From assembly GCA_037034305.1 (NCBI GenBank), contig JBAGJY010000001.1, positions 434,001 through 498,000 on the forward strand: a stretch of 64,000 bases of DNA, given 5' to 3'. Of this stretch, positions 7,886 to 16,546 are shown one piece after another. The stretch comes from Streptantibioticus_A sp037034305 (GTDB lineage Bacteria; Actinomycetota; Actinomycetes; Streptomycetales; Streptomycetaceae). The notes below the pieces were generated by a model. It ran no database searches, was not told the DNA's origin, and saw nothing but the letters and a program-made list of their open reading frames with translations. The first letter of the stretch is position 1; every line of letters begins with the position of its first letter. The position numbers were made by a program, and so were the translations under genes.

Positions 7886-9457
7886 ATGGCGGAGCTCACG
7901 ATCCGGCCGGAGGAGATCCGGAGCGCGCTGGAGGAATTCGTCCAGTCGTACAAGCCGGACGCGGCCTCGCGCGAGGAGGTCGGTACGGTCAGCGATGCCG
8001 GTGACGGTATCGCGCACGTCGAGGGCCTGCCCTCGGCGATGGCGAACGAGCTGCTGAAGTTCGAGGACGGCACCCTCGGCCTCGCCCTCAACCTCGAGGA
8101 GCGGGAGATCGGCGCCGTCATCCTCGGTGAGTTCAGCGGCATCGAGCAGGGGCAGACCGTTCGCCGCACCGGCGAGGTGCTGTCCGTACCGGTGGGCGAG
8201 GGCTACCTCGGCCGCGTCGTCGACCCCCTGGGCAACCCGATCGACGGCCTCGGCGAGATCGAGACCGACAGCCGCCGCGCCCTCGAACTGCAGGCCCCCA
8301 CGGTCATGCAGCGCAAGTCGGTGCACGAGCCGATGCAGACCGGCCTGAAGGCCGTCGACGCGATGACCCCGATCGGCCGCGGCCAGCGTCAGCTGATCAT
8401 CGGCGACCGGCAGACCGGCAAGACCGCGCTCGCCGTCGACACGATCATCAATCAGCGCGACAACTGGCGTTCCGGCGACCCGAACAAGCAGGTCCGCTGC
8501 ATCTACGTCGCCGTCGGCCAGAAGGGCTCCACCATCGCGTCCGTGCGCGGCGCGCTGGAGGAGGCGGGCTGCCTGGAGTTCACCACCATCGTCGCCGCCC
8601 CGGCGTCCGACCCGGCGGGCTTCAAGTACCTCGCGCCGTACACCGGTTCGGCCATCGGCCAGCACTGGATGTACCAGGGCAAGCACGTCCTGATCGTCTT
8701 CGACGACCTGTCCAAGCAGGCCGACGCCTACCGCGCGGTCTCCCTGCTGCTGCGCCGCCCGCCGGGCCGCGAGGCCTACCCGGGCGACGTCTTCTACCTG
8801 CACTCCCGGCTGCTGGAGCGCTGCGCCAAGCTCTCCGACGACATGGGTGCCGGTTCCATGACGGGCCTGCCGATCGTGGAGACCAAGGCCAACGACGTGT
8901 CGGCGTTCATCCCGACCAACGTCATCTCCATCACCGACGGCCAGTGCTTCCTGGAGTCCGACCTGTTCAACGCGGGCCAGCGCCCGGCGCTGAACGTCGG
9001 TATCTCGGTCTCCCGTGTCGGTGGCTCCGCCCAGCACAAGGCGATGCGCCAGGTCTCCGGCCGACTGCGGGTCGACCTCGCCCAGTACCGTGAGCTGGAG
9101 GCGTTCGCCGCCTTCGGTTCCGACCTGGACGCGGCCTCCAAGGCGTCGCTGGAGCGCGGCAAGCGCATGGTCGAGCTGCTCAAGCAGGGCCAGTACGCCC
9201 CGTACTCGGTCGAGGAGCAGGTCGTCTCCATCTGGGCCGGCACCAACGGCAAGCTGGACGACGTGCCCGTCGAGGACATCCGCCGCTTCGAGCGCGAGCT
9301 GCTGGACTGGATGGAGCGGGAGAAGAAGGACCTGCTCACCAGCATCCGCGAGGGCGCCAAGATGTCCGACGCGACCATCGAGGCGATCTCCGAGGCAGTC
9401 GACACGTTCAAGAAGCAGTTCGAGACCTCGGACGGCAAGCTGCTGGGTGAGGGCTGA
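7886..9457 (+). CDS. atpA: F1Fo ATP synthase subunit alpha
   Basis: Non-catalytic nucleotide-binding subunit of the F1 hexamer. It is 523 residues. Walker A is GDRQTGKTALA near residue 173, Walker B lies in HVLIVFDDLSKQ near residue 267, and the arginine-finger region SVSRVGGSAQHKAM is near residue 377. It lies two bases ahead of atpG. The C-terminal extension after the helical domain, ending KKQFETSDGKLLGEG, resembles that of other actinobacteria. Confidence 0.97.
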   Translation: MAELTIRPEEIRSALEEFVQSYKPDAASREEVGTVSDAGDGIAHVEGLPSAMANELLKFEDGTLGLALNLEEREIGAVILGEFSGIEQGQTVRRTGEVLSVPVGEGYLGRVVDPLGNPIDGLGEIETDSRRALELQAPTVMQRKSVHEPMQTGLKAVDAMTPIGRGQRQLIIGDRQTGKTALAVDTIINQRDNWRSGDPNKQVRCIYVAVGQKGSTIASVRGALEEAGCLEFTTIVAAPASDPAGFKYLAPYTGSAIGQHWMYQGKHVLIVFDDLSKQADAYRAVSLLLRRPPGREAYPGDVFYLHSRLLERCAKLSDDMGAGSMTGLPIVETKANDVSAFIPTNVISITDGQCFLESDLFNAGQRPALNVGISVSRVGGSAQHKAMRQVSGRLRVDLAQYRELEAFAAFGSDLDAASKASLERGKRMVELLKQGQYAPYSVEEQVVSIWAGTNGKLDDVPVEDIRRFERELLDWMEREKKDLLTSIREGAKMSDATIEAISEAVDTFKKQFETSDGKLLGEG

Positions 9458-9459
9458 GC

Positions 9460-10389
9460 ATGGGCGCCCAACTTCGGGTCTACAAGCGCCGCATCCGCTC
9501 CGTCTCCGCAACCAAGAAGATCACCAAGGCGATGGAGATGATCGCCGCTGCGCGCATCGTCAAGGCGCAGCGCGCGGTGGCCGCCTCCACCCCGTATGCC
9601 ACCGCGCTGACCCGCGCGGTGGCGGCGGTGGCCACCGGCTCCAACGACAAGCACCCGCTGACCACCGAGAAGGAGAACCCGGCGCGCGCCGCGGTGCTCC
9701 TGATCACCAGCGACCGCGGTCTGGCCGGCGGATACTCCGCCAACGCCATCAAGGCGGCCGAGCGGCTCACGGAGCGGCTGCGCTCCGAGGGCAAGGAGGT
9801 CGTGTCGTACGTCGTGGGCCGCAAGGGTGTGGCGTACTACAACTTCCGCGGTGCCAAGATCGCGGACTCGTGGACCGGCTTCACCGACAGCCCGACGTAC
9901 GCGGACGCCAAGCGGGTCGCCGACCCGCTGATCGAGTCCGTGGTCGCGGGCTCGGACGAGGGCGGCGTCGATGAACTGCACATCGTCTACACGGAGTTCG
10001 TGTCGATGATGACGCAGTCGCCGGTGGGCGACCGGCTGCTGCCGCTCAGCCTGGAGCGGACCGCGGAAGCGGTCGAGGAGGCTGAGGCGCACAGTGGCAA
10101 GCCCATGCCGCTGTACGAGTTCGAGCCGTCCGCGGAGGGCGTGCTGGACGCGCTGCTGCCGCGGTACGTCGAGTGCCGGGTCTACAACGCACTGCTGCAG
10201 GCGGCGGCCTCCGAGCACGCCGCCCGCCGCCGGGCGATGAAGTCGGCGACCGACAACGCCGAGGAGCTCATCAAGTCGCTCACGCGGCTTGCCAACGCGG
10301 CCCGCCAGGCCGATATCACCCAGGAAATCAGCGAGATCGTCGGTGGCGCGAGTGCCCTGGCCGACGCGACCGCGGGGAGTGACCGCTAA
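9460..10389 (+). CDS. atpG: F1Fo ATP synthase subunit gamma
   Basis: Central rotor shaft connecting the catalytic hexamer to the c-ring. At 309 residues it has the normal coiled-coil ends: the N-terminal helix RIRSVSATKKITKAMEMIAA and the C-terminal helix around AMKSATDNAEELIKSLTR. The Rossmann-like middle contains ITSDRGLAGGYSAN. It sits two bases after atpA and two bases before atpD, so the three genes are read as one unit. Confidence 0.96.
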   Translation: MGAQLRVYKRRIRSVSATKKITKAMEMIAAARIVKAQRAVAASTPYATALTRAVAAVATGSNDKHPLTTEKENPARAAVLLITSDRGLAGGYSANAIKAAERLTERLRSEGKEVVSYVVGRKGVAYYNFRGAKIADSWTGFTDSPTYADAKRVADPLIESVVAGSDEGGVDELHIVYTEFVSMMTQSPVGDRLLPLSLERTAEAVEEAEAHSGKPMPLYEFEPSAEGVLDALLPRYVECRVYNALLQAAASEHAARRRAMKSATDNAEELIKSLTRLANAARQADITQEISEIVGGASALADATAGSDR

Positions 10390-10391
10390 TC

Positions 10392-11834
10392 ATGACCACC
10401 ACTGTTGAGACGACTGCGGCGACCGGCCGGGTCGCCCGGGTCATCGGCCCCGTCGTCGACGTGGAGTTCCCCGTCGACGCGATGCCGGAGATCTACAACG
10501 CGCTGCACGTCGAGGTCGCCGACCCGGCCAACGCCGGGGAGAAGCGCACGCTGACCCTGGAGGTCGCCCAGCACCTGGGCGACGGCCTGGTCCGCGCGAT
10601 CTCGATGCAGCCCACCGACGGCCTGGTCCGCCAGGCCGAGGTGACCGACACCGGCGCGGGCATCTCGGTGCCGGTCGGCGATGTCACCAAGGGCCGGGTG
10701 TTCAACACCCTCGGCGAGATCCTGAACGAGCCTGAGGCGGCCTCCGAGGTCACCGAGCGCTGGTCGATCCACCGCAAGGCCCCGGCCTTCGACCAGCTCG
10801 AGTCGAAGACCGAGATGTTCGAGACCGGTCTGAAGGTCGTCGACCTGCTGACCCCGTACGTCAAGGGCGGCAAGATCGGTCTGTTCGGTGGTGCCGGTGT
10901 CGGCAAGACCGTGCTGATCCAGGAAATGATCATGCGTGTGGCGAAGCTGCACGAGGGTGTTTCCGTCTTCGCCGGTGTCGGTGAGCGCACCCGTGAGGGC
11001 AACGACCTCATCCAGGAGATGGAGGAGTCCGGCGTCCTCGACAAGACCGCGCTGGTCTTCGGTCAGATGGACGAGCCCCCGGGCACCCGTCTGCGGGTCG
11101 CGCTGGCCGGTCTGACCATGGCGGAGTACTTCCGCGATGTGCAGAAGCAGGACGTGCTGTTCTTCATCGACAACATCTTCCGCTTCACCCAGGCCGGTTC
11201 CGAGGTGTCCACCCTGCTCGGCCGCATGCCGTCCGCGGTGGGCTACCAGCCGAACCTCGCGGACGAGATGGGCATCCTGCAGGAGCGCATCACCTCGACC
11301 CGCGGTCACTCGATCACCTCGATGCAGGCGATCTACGTTCCGGCGGACGACCTGACCGACCCGGCCCCGGCGACCACCTTCGCGCACCTCGACGCGACCA
11401 CGGTGCTCTCCCGGCCGATCTCGGAGAAGGGCATCTACCCGGCGGTGGACCCGCTGGACTCCACGTCCCGCATCCTGGACCCGCGCTACATCGCGCAGGA
11501 CCACTACGACTGCGCGATGCGCGTCAAGAGCATCCTGCAGAAGTACAAGGACCTCCAGGACATCATCGCGATCCTCGGTATCGACGAGCTGAGCGAGGAG
11601 GACAAGCTCACCGTCCACCGCGCCCGCCGCATCGAGCGGTTCCTGTCCCAGAACACCCACGCGGCGAAGCAGTTCACCGGCGTGGACGGTTCGGACGTCT
11701 CGCTCGACGAGTCGATCGCCGCGTTCACCGCGATCGCCGACGGTGAGTTCGACCACTTCCCGGAGCAGGCGTTCTTCATGTGCGGTGGCCTTGAGGACCT
11801 GAAGAAGAACGCGAAGGAGCTGGGCGTCTCCTGA
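10392..11834 (+). CDS. atpD: F1Fo ATP synthase subunit beta
   Basis: Catalytic subunit that makes ATP from ADP and phosphate. It is 480 residues. Walker A is GGAGVGKTVLI near residue 168; the catalytic glutamate lies in GVGERTREGNDL near residue 200; Walker B is VLFFIDNIFRF near residue 256; and the family signature PAVDPLDSTSR is near residue 355. Its stop is followed by a strong hairpin before atpC. Confidence 0.97.
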   Translation: MTTTVETTAATGRVARVIGPVVDVEFPVDAMPEIYNALHVEVADPANAGEKRTLTLEVAQHLGDGLVRAISMQPTDGLVRQAEVTDTGAGISVPVGDVTKGRVFNTLGEILNEPEAASEVTERWSIHRKAPAFDQLESKTEMFETGLKVVDLLTPYVKGGKIGLFGGAGVGKTVLIQEMIMRVAKLHEGVSVFAGVGERTREGNDLIQEMEESGVLDKTALVFGQMDEPPGTRLRVALAGLTMAEYFRDVQKQDVLFFIDNIFRFTQAGSEVSTLLGRMPSAVGYQPNLADEMGILQERITSTRGHSITSMQAIYVPADDLTDPAPATTFAHLDATTVLSRPISEKGIYPAVDPLDSTSRILDPRYIAQDHYDCAMRVKSILQKYKDLQDIIAILGIDELSEEDKLTVHRARRIERFLSQNTHAAKQFTGVDGSDVSLDESIAAFTAIADGEFDHFPEQAFFMCGGLEDLKKNAKELGVS

Positions 11835-11861
11835 CGCCTGACGCTTCGCACGTGTGATGGG

Positions 11862-11886
11862 GGGGGGCGGGCTGGTCCCGCCCCCC
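11862..11886 (+). other. Strong hairpin between atpD and atpC (terminator-like)
   Basis: GGGGGGCGGG (11862-11871) pairs perfectly with CCCGCCCCCC (11877-11886) around the loop CTGGT, 28 bases after atpD. It could partly terminate the operon transcript or block 3' decay, lowering epsilon relative to beta. Confidence 0.6.
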
Positions 11887-11955
11887 GACTCGCACCCCGT
11901 TATCCTGTGACCCAACACCTGCCGGCAGCGGTGGGTGGAGACCCGAGGAGCCATC

Positions 11956-12327
11956 TTGGCCGAGCTGCACGTCGAGCTGGTCGCCGCCGACCGCAAGGTC
12001 TGGACCGGTGAGGCCACCATCGTCGTCGCGCGCACGGTGTCGGGCGACGTAGGCATCATGCCGGGCCACCAGCCGCTGCTCAGTGTGTTGGAGTTCGGTC
12101 CGGTGACCATCCGCACCGCCGACGGCCCGGTCGTCGCGCTGGTGCACGGTGGGTTCATCTCGTTCGCGGACAACAAGCTCTCGATTCTCGCGGAGATCGC
12201 CGAGCTGGCGGACGAGATCGACGTCGAGCGCGTCGAGCGCGAGCTTGAGGTCGCCAAGGCGGAGGCGGACGCGCAGGCGGAGCTGAAGGCCGCCGCGCGA
12301 CTGCGTGTCGCCACCGGCACGTACTGA
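11956..12327 (+). CDS. atpC: F1Fo ATP synthase subunit epsilon
   Basis: Rotor-associated subunit that regulates ATP hydrolysis. The 123 residues show the N-terminal beta-sandwich (ELHVELVAADRKVW, then GDVGIMPGHQPLLSVLE) and a C-terminal two-helix tail rich in Glu and Ala. The start is a TTG at 11956, five bases after GAGGAG; this gives the N-terminus MAELHVELV seen in homologues. The frame also contains a GTG at 11935 but with no better ribosome site. It is the last gene of the operon and is followed by a perfect 15-base-pair hairpin. Confidence 0.94.
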   Translation: MAELHVELVAADRKVWTGEATIVVARTVSGDVGIMPGHQPLLSVLEFGPVTIRTADGPVVALVHGGFISFADNKLSILAEIAELADEIDVERVERELEVAKAEADAQAELKAAARLRVATGTY

Positions 12328-12334
12328 GACGTGA

Positions 12335-12375
12335 GCCGGGCCGCGGACCGCCGAAGCGGGGGTCCGCGGCCCGGC
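12335..12375 (+). terminator. Terminator of the atp operon
   Basis: A perfect 15-base-pair stem (12335-12349 with 12361-12375, GCCGGGCCGCGGACC and its complement) with an 11-base loop, starting eight bases after the atpC stop. Confidence 0.8.
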
Positions 12376-12443
12376 CGCAACAGGGGCAGTCTGTAAAGAG
12401 GTGTCCGGGCACCCCGGACCTGAAGGCGAGGAGGTCAGTCGGC

Positions 12444-12890
12444 GTGGTCCTCGCTCTGCAGCTGTTCGGACTGGCCGTCGCGGTGGCCGCGATCGGCCTC
12501 TTCGTCTTCGGACTGCGCCGCAGGCTGATCCAGCGGACCGGCGGCACCTTCGACTGCAGTCTGCGCTCCGTCGAGGACACCGCGGTCGAGCCCACCGGCA
12601 AGGGCTGGGTGTACGGCGTCGCCCGGTACAGCGGTGACCGCGTCGAGTGGTTCCGCGTCTTCTCCTACGCCCCGCGCCCGCGCCGGGTTCTGGAACGCTC
12701 CGCGATCGAGGTCATCGAGCGCCGCACCCCGCAGGGCGAGGAGGAGCTGGCGCTGCTCTCCGACGCGGTGGTGCTGGTCTGCACGCATCGAGGCGCGCGC
12801 CTCGAACTCGCGATGAGCGAGGACGCCCTCACCGGCTTCCTGGCCTGGCTGGAGGCGGCGCCTCCGGGCCAGCGCGTCAACGTGGCCTGA
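12444..12890 (+). CDS. DUF2550 family membrane-anchored protein
   Basis: Function unknown. The 148-residue protein begins with one hydrophobic helix (about residues 2-22) that probably anchors it in the membrane, followed by a cytoplasmic domain of about 120 residues with the DUF2550 pattern GGTFDCSLR ... GWVYGVARYSGDRVEWFRVFS. Genes of this family lie beside the atp operon in many actinobacteria. GTG 12444 follows GAGGAGG. It ends in a dispersed repeat shared with the end of pyk. Confidence 0.85.
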   Translation: MVLALQLFGLAVAVAAIGLFVFGLRRRLIQRTGGTFDCSLRSVEDTAVEPTGKGWVYGVARYSGDRVEWFRVFSYAPRPRRVLERSAIEVIERRTPQGEEELALLSDAVVLVCTHRGARLELAMSEDALTGFLAWLEAAPPGQRVNVA

Positions 12891-12909
12891 GCGGCAGGGG
12901 TCGGCAGCG

Positions 12910-12990
12910 CCCGAAGGGGCGCGGGGAACCGCGCGACCAGCCACGATGATGCCGCAGATGAACGACGGCACATTCCCCGCACTCCCGGCG
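12910..12990. repeat. Dispersed intergenic element, copy 1
   Basis: Positions 12910-12942 are identical over 33 bases to 57978-58010, and a following GACGGCACAT block at 12964-12973 recurs at 58032-58041. The core folds as GCGCCC-GAAG-GGGCGC or alternatively GCGCGG-GGAA-CCGCGC. It lies between two convergent genes (DUF2550 and the cobalamin adenosyltransferase), where a bidirectional terminator would be expected. Confidence 0.7.
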
Positions 12991-12996
12991 GAGCGC

Positions 12997-13569
12997 TCAG
13001 CGGTTCTCTCCCGGTACCCACAGGACGTCACCCTGCTCCTTGTTGGCCGTACGGGCCAGGATGAACAGCAGGTCGGACAGGCGGTTGAGGTACTTCGCCG
13101 TCAGCGGGTTCATCGTCTCGCCATGCGTTTCCAGCGCCGCCCAGGTGGTGCGTTCGGCGCGGCGGACGATGGTGCACGCCTGGTGGAGCAGGGCGGCGCC
13201 CGGAGTGCCGCCGGGGAGGATGAAGCTGCGGAGCTTCTCCAGGTTGGCGAGGAAGCGGTCGCAGTCCGCCTCCAGCTTGTCGATGTAGCCCTGCTCGACG
13301 CGCAGCGGTGGGTACTTGGGGTCTTCCACCACCGGCGTCGCGAGGTCCGCGCCCACGTCGAACAGGTCGTTCTGCACCCGGACCAGGACCTTGGCGACCT
13401 CTTCCGGCAGTGCGCCGAGCGCGATCGCCACCCCGATCGCGGCGTTCGCCTCGTTGGCGTCGGCGTACGCCGCGATCCGCGGATCGGTCTTGGGCGCCCG
13501 GCTCATGTCCCCGAGGGCGGTGCTGCCGTCATCACCCGTCCGGGTGTAGATACGCGTGAGGTGAACCAT
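12997..13569 (-). CDS. Cob(I)alamin adenosyltransferase, PduO type
   Basis: Transfers the adenosyl group of ATP to Co(I) cobalamin, giving coenzyme B12. The 190-residue protein has the PduO-family features: N-terminal TRTGDDGSTALGDMSR ATP-binding loop (about residues 8-23), YADANEANAAIG near residue 37, and RRAERTTWAALE near residue 142. The product is the cofactor of the mutase encoded by icmA about 25 kb downstream. It is divergent from the Uma2 gene with a 67-base gap. No cobalamin riboswitch fits in that gap. Confidence 0.92.
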   Translation of the reverse strand: MVHLTRIYTRTGDDGSTALGDMSRAPKTDPRIAAYADANEANAAIGVAIALGALPEEVAKVLVRVQNDLFDVGADLATPVVEDPKYPPLRVEQGYIDKLEADCDRFLANLEKLRSFILPGGTPGAALLHQACTIVRRAERTTWAALETHGETMNPLTAKYLNRLSDLLFILARTANKEQGDVLWVPGENR

Positions 13570-13636
13570 GGGGTCAGGCTATCTGTCAGCCTCGCGCTGA
13601 GGGGCCGTGGCTACGATGGGGAGGCGAGGAGGTGCC

Positions 13637-14194
13637 ATGACGGTGATGGAACTGGGCAGCACCCACGACGTGGTACGCCTGCTGGAGAGGATTCCCGAGC
13701 TCGACGGCTACAAGATCGAGCTGATCGACGGGAACATCGTGATGCAGGCATCGGCGACTCCGATTCACAACTTCATCCAGACCGCGGTGACGAGCGCGTT
13801 CTTCGCACGCGGCTGGTGGTCCATGACCGAGCAGGCGCTCATCTCGCCGCGACCCGGCTTCGAGCCCAAGCCGGACGTGGTGGTCACCGCCATGGGGAAG
13901 GCCGACGACAACGCCAATCCCCTCCCCGCCGACCGTGTGGAACTGGTCGTCGAGATCGTGTCGACCGACAAGGGTCCCGACTACTTCAAGAAGCGCCTGT
14001 GGTACGCCGCCAGCGACATTCCGCTCTACCTGCTGATCGACCCCAACGACGGAACCTGCGAACTCCACTGCGAACCCCGGGGCGGCACCTACCGCACCAT
14101 CCACCAAAGCCAGTTCGGCGAGCCCATCCCGCTGTCCGCGCCCTTTGACTTCGCGCTCGACACCTCGGCGTTCAAGCTCTACCCCCCGCGCTAG
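13637..14194 (+). CDS. Uma2 family (DUF820) putative restriction-endonuclease-fold protein
   Basis: The 185-residue protein belongs to a large actinobacterial and cyanobacterial family with a PD-(D/E)xK nuclease fold and no settled function. Visible pattern: an early acidic ELIDGNIVMQ (about residues 31-40), the PDVVV strand near residue 80, and ELVVEIVSTDKGPDYFKKR with the E-x-V-S...K core near residues 97-115. ATG 13637 is preceded by GAGGAGG; upstream ATG and GTG codons in the frame lack this. It stands alone between opposed genes. Confidence 0.85.
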   Translation: MTVMELGSTHDVVRLLERIPELDGYKIELIDGNIVMQASATPIHNFIQTAVTSAFFARGWWSMTEQALISPRPGFEPKPDVVVTAMGKADDNANPLPADRVELVVEIVSTDKGPDYFKKRLWYAASDIPLYLLIDPNDGTCELHCEPRGGTYRTIHQSQFGEPIPLSAPFDFALDTSAFKLYPPR

Positions 14195-14196
14195 CC

Positions 14197-14952
14197 CTAC
14201 GCCCCCGCCTGGCGGAACAGGCGCGTCCCCGTGGCCACGGAGGCGAGCAACAACGCTGCCGTCACCAGTACCCCGTACAGCATCGCCGTGCCGCCGTAGT
14301 CGCCGACGAAGGCGGCGCGGACCGCGTCGACCAGGTAGCGGAACGGCATGAAGTGCGAGAGCACGTTCAACCAGCCGGGCGCGAGGGACATCGGCAGCAT
14401 CAGGCCGGACAGCAGCATCGCGGGCATGTTGACCGCGTTGACCAACGGGCCGAACGACTGCGGGGTGGACACCCGCAGCGCCAGCGCGTACGACAGCGAG
14501 GCGAGCGAGACCGTCATCGCGGCGACGAACGCGAAGCCGATCAGGATGCCGGGCAGCGGTGCGCGCAGCCCCATGGCCAGCGCGAGGAGGATCACCAGCA
14601 CGGCCTGGAAGACGAACAGCGCCGCGTCCCGCAGCACCCTGCCCAGCAGCAGCGCGAGCCTGCTGACCGGGGTAACGCGCATCCGCTCCACGACGCCGTG
14701 CTGCTTCTCGATGATGATGGCGAAACCGCAGAACGCGGCGCCGAACAGCCCGAGTTGGAGCAACAGCCCGGGCACCAGTACCTGCCAGGAGCTGCCGCGG
14801 GAGGCAAGCGGCACAGCGGTCAGCAGCGGTCCGTAGAACAACAGATAGAGCACCGGCATCAGGGCGCCGAAGAAGATCTGCATCTTCGAGCGCAGCGTCT
14901 GCCGGGCGTAGCGCCCGAAGATCAGCGCGGTGTCGGAGACGAGAGTGGTCAA
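14197..14952 (-). CDS. ABC-2 type transporter permease (drug-export type)
   Basis: Membrane half of an exporter. The 251 residues hold six hydrophobic segments, with the ABC-2 signature region around residues 90-200. It starts nine bases after the ATPase gene, so the pair is one operon. Together with the DrrA-like ATPase and the divergent TetR gene it looks like a self-regulated small-molecule efflux system. The substrate cannot be predicted. Confidence 0.88.
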   Translation of the reverse strand: MTTLVSDTALIFGRYARQTLRSKMQIFFGALMPVLYLLFYGPLLTAVPLASRGSSWQVLVPGLLLQLGLFGAAFCGFAIIIEKQHGVVERMRVTPVSRLALLLGRVLRDAALFVFQAVLVILLALAMGLRAPLPGILIGFAFVAAMTVSLASLSYALALRVSTPQSFGPLVNAVNMPAMLLSGLMLPMSLAPGWLNVLSHFMPFRYLVDAVRAAFVGDYGGTAMLYGVLVTAALLLASVATGTRLFRQAGA

Positions 14953-14961
14953 CGTGGGCTC

Positions 14962-15744
<783 letters not shown>

Positions 15745-15763
15745 GATGCAAGAAAACCAGGGA

Positions 15764-15798
15764 CTCTTAAATTTTGCAACAACCCCAAAATTTAAGAG
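15764..15798. promoter_or_regulatory. TetR-type operator between exporter and regulator genes
   Basis: CTCTTAAATTTT (15764-15775) and AAAATTTAAGAG (15787-15798) are a perfect 12-base inverted repeat with an 11-base spacer, strikingly AT-rich for this genome. It is 20 bases from the ATPase start and 26 from the TetR start, placed to repress both. Confidence 0.85.
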
Positions 15799-15823
15799 AG
15801 GTCGACGAAGCTAGGATGAGCGC

Positions 15824-16465
15824 ATGGCGGAAGAGGGGCTCAGAGAGCGGAAGAAGCGGCAGACCCGGCAGAACATCTCGGACATCGCGACCGGACTGTT
15901 CCTGGAGCGCGGGTTCGACGCGGTGACCATCGCGGAGATCGCCGCCGCGGCCGATGTCTCCGTCAACACCGTCTACAACTACTTCCCTGCGAAGGAGGAC
16001 CTCTTCTTCGACCGGAGCAAGGGGGTCATCGACCGCCTCCCCCGGTATGTGCGGGGCCGTGACAAGGGGGAGTCGGCCGCCGCGGCCGTGCTGCGCGAAC
16101 TGCGCGGGCAGGTGGAGGAGGTGTCCCCGTCCGTCGGGCTGTTCGACGGATATGACCGCTTCATGCGCGTCATCGAGGGCTCGCACGCCCTCAAGGCGCG
16201 CCTGTGGTACCTGCAACAGGAGGTCATCGAAGCCGTCGAGCGGGCCCTGCGCGAGGAGACGGCGGCCGATGCCGGGGATCCGCTGCCGCTCCTCGTCGGC
16301 TCCCAACTGGCGTGGCTTCAGGCGACCTTGATGGCGTACGTCGGCCGCCAGATGGTGGCGGGCCGCAAGCCCGCCGAGGTCTCCCGCGAGGCGCTCGCCC
16401 TGCTGGACGAGATGGAGGACCTGTTGGGCGAGCGGGTCCGCAACTATGCGGTGAAGAACACATAG
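15824..16465 (+). CDS. TetR family repressor of the adjacent ABC exporter
   Basis: The 213-residue protein has an N-terminal TetR helix-turn-helix (about residues 10-56: TRQNISDIATGLFLERGFD, then TIAEIAAAADVSVNTVYNYF) and a helical ligand-binding domain. It is divergent from the exporter operon across an operator of the expected kind, so it most likely senses the exported compound and represses itself and the pump. The ligand is unknown. Confidence 0.9.
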   Translation: MAEEGLRERKKRQTRQNISDIATGLFLERGFDAVTIAEIAAAADVSVNTVYNYFPAKEDLFFDRSKGVIDRLPRYVRGRDKGESAAAAVLRELRGQVEEVSPSVGLFDGYDRFMRVIEGSHALKARLWYLQQEVIEAVERALREETAADAGDPLPLLVGSQLAWLQATLMAYVGRQMVAGRKPAEVSREALALLDEMEDLLGERVRNYAVKNT

Positions 16466-16546
16466 TGACGCGAGCCTCTTCATACTGCGCGCAGTGGTGA
16501 ACCGGCGTTAAGGTCCGCCCAAAGACGTCAAATAGAGGGGTGTGCC

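Noticed and set aside
6431..9511. 1026-residue minus-strand open frame across atpF, atpH and atpA
   Set aside because: It is antisense to well-supported ATP synthase genes. Open antisense frames are expected at this GC content, and the translation has no family motif.
12900..12996. tRNA or riboswitch next to the cobalamin adenosyltransferase gene
   Set aside because: The sequence matches the dispersed hairpin element and lies downstream of the gene, not upstream; no B12-box-like sequence was seen.
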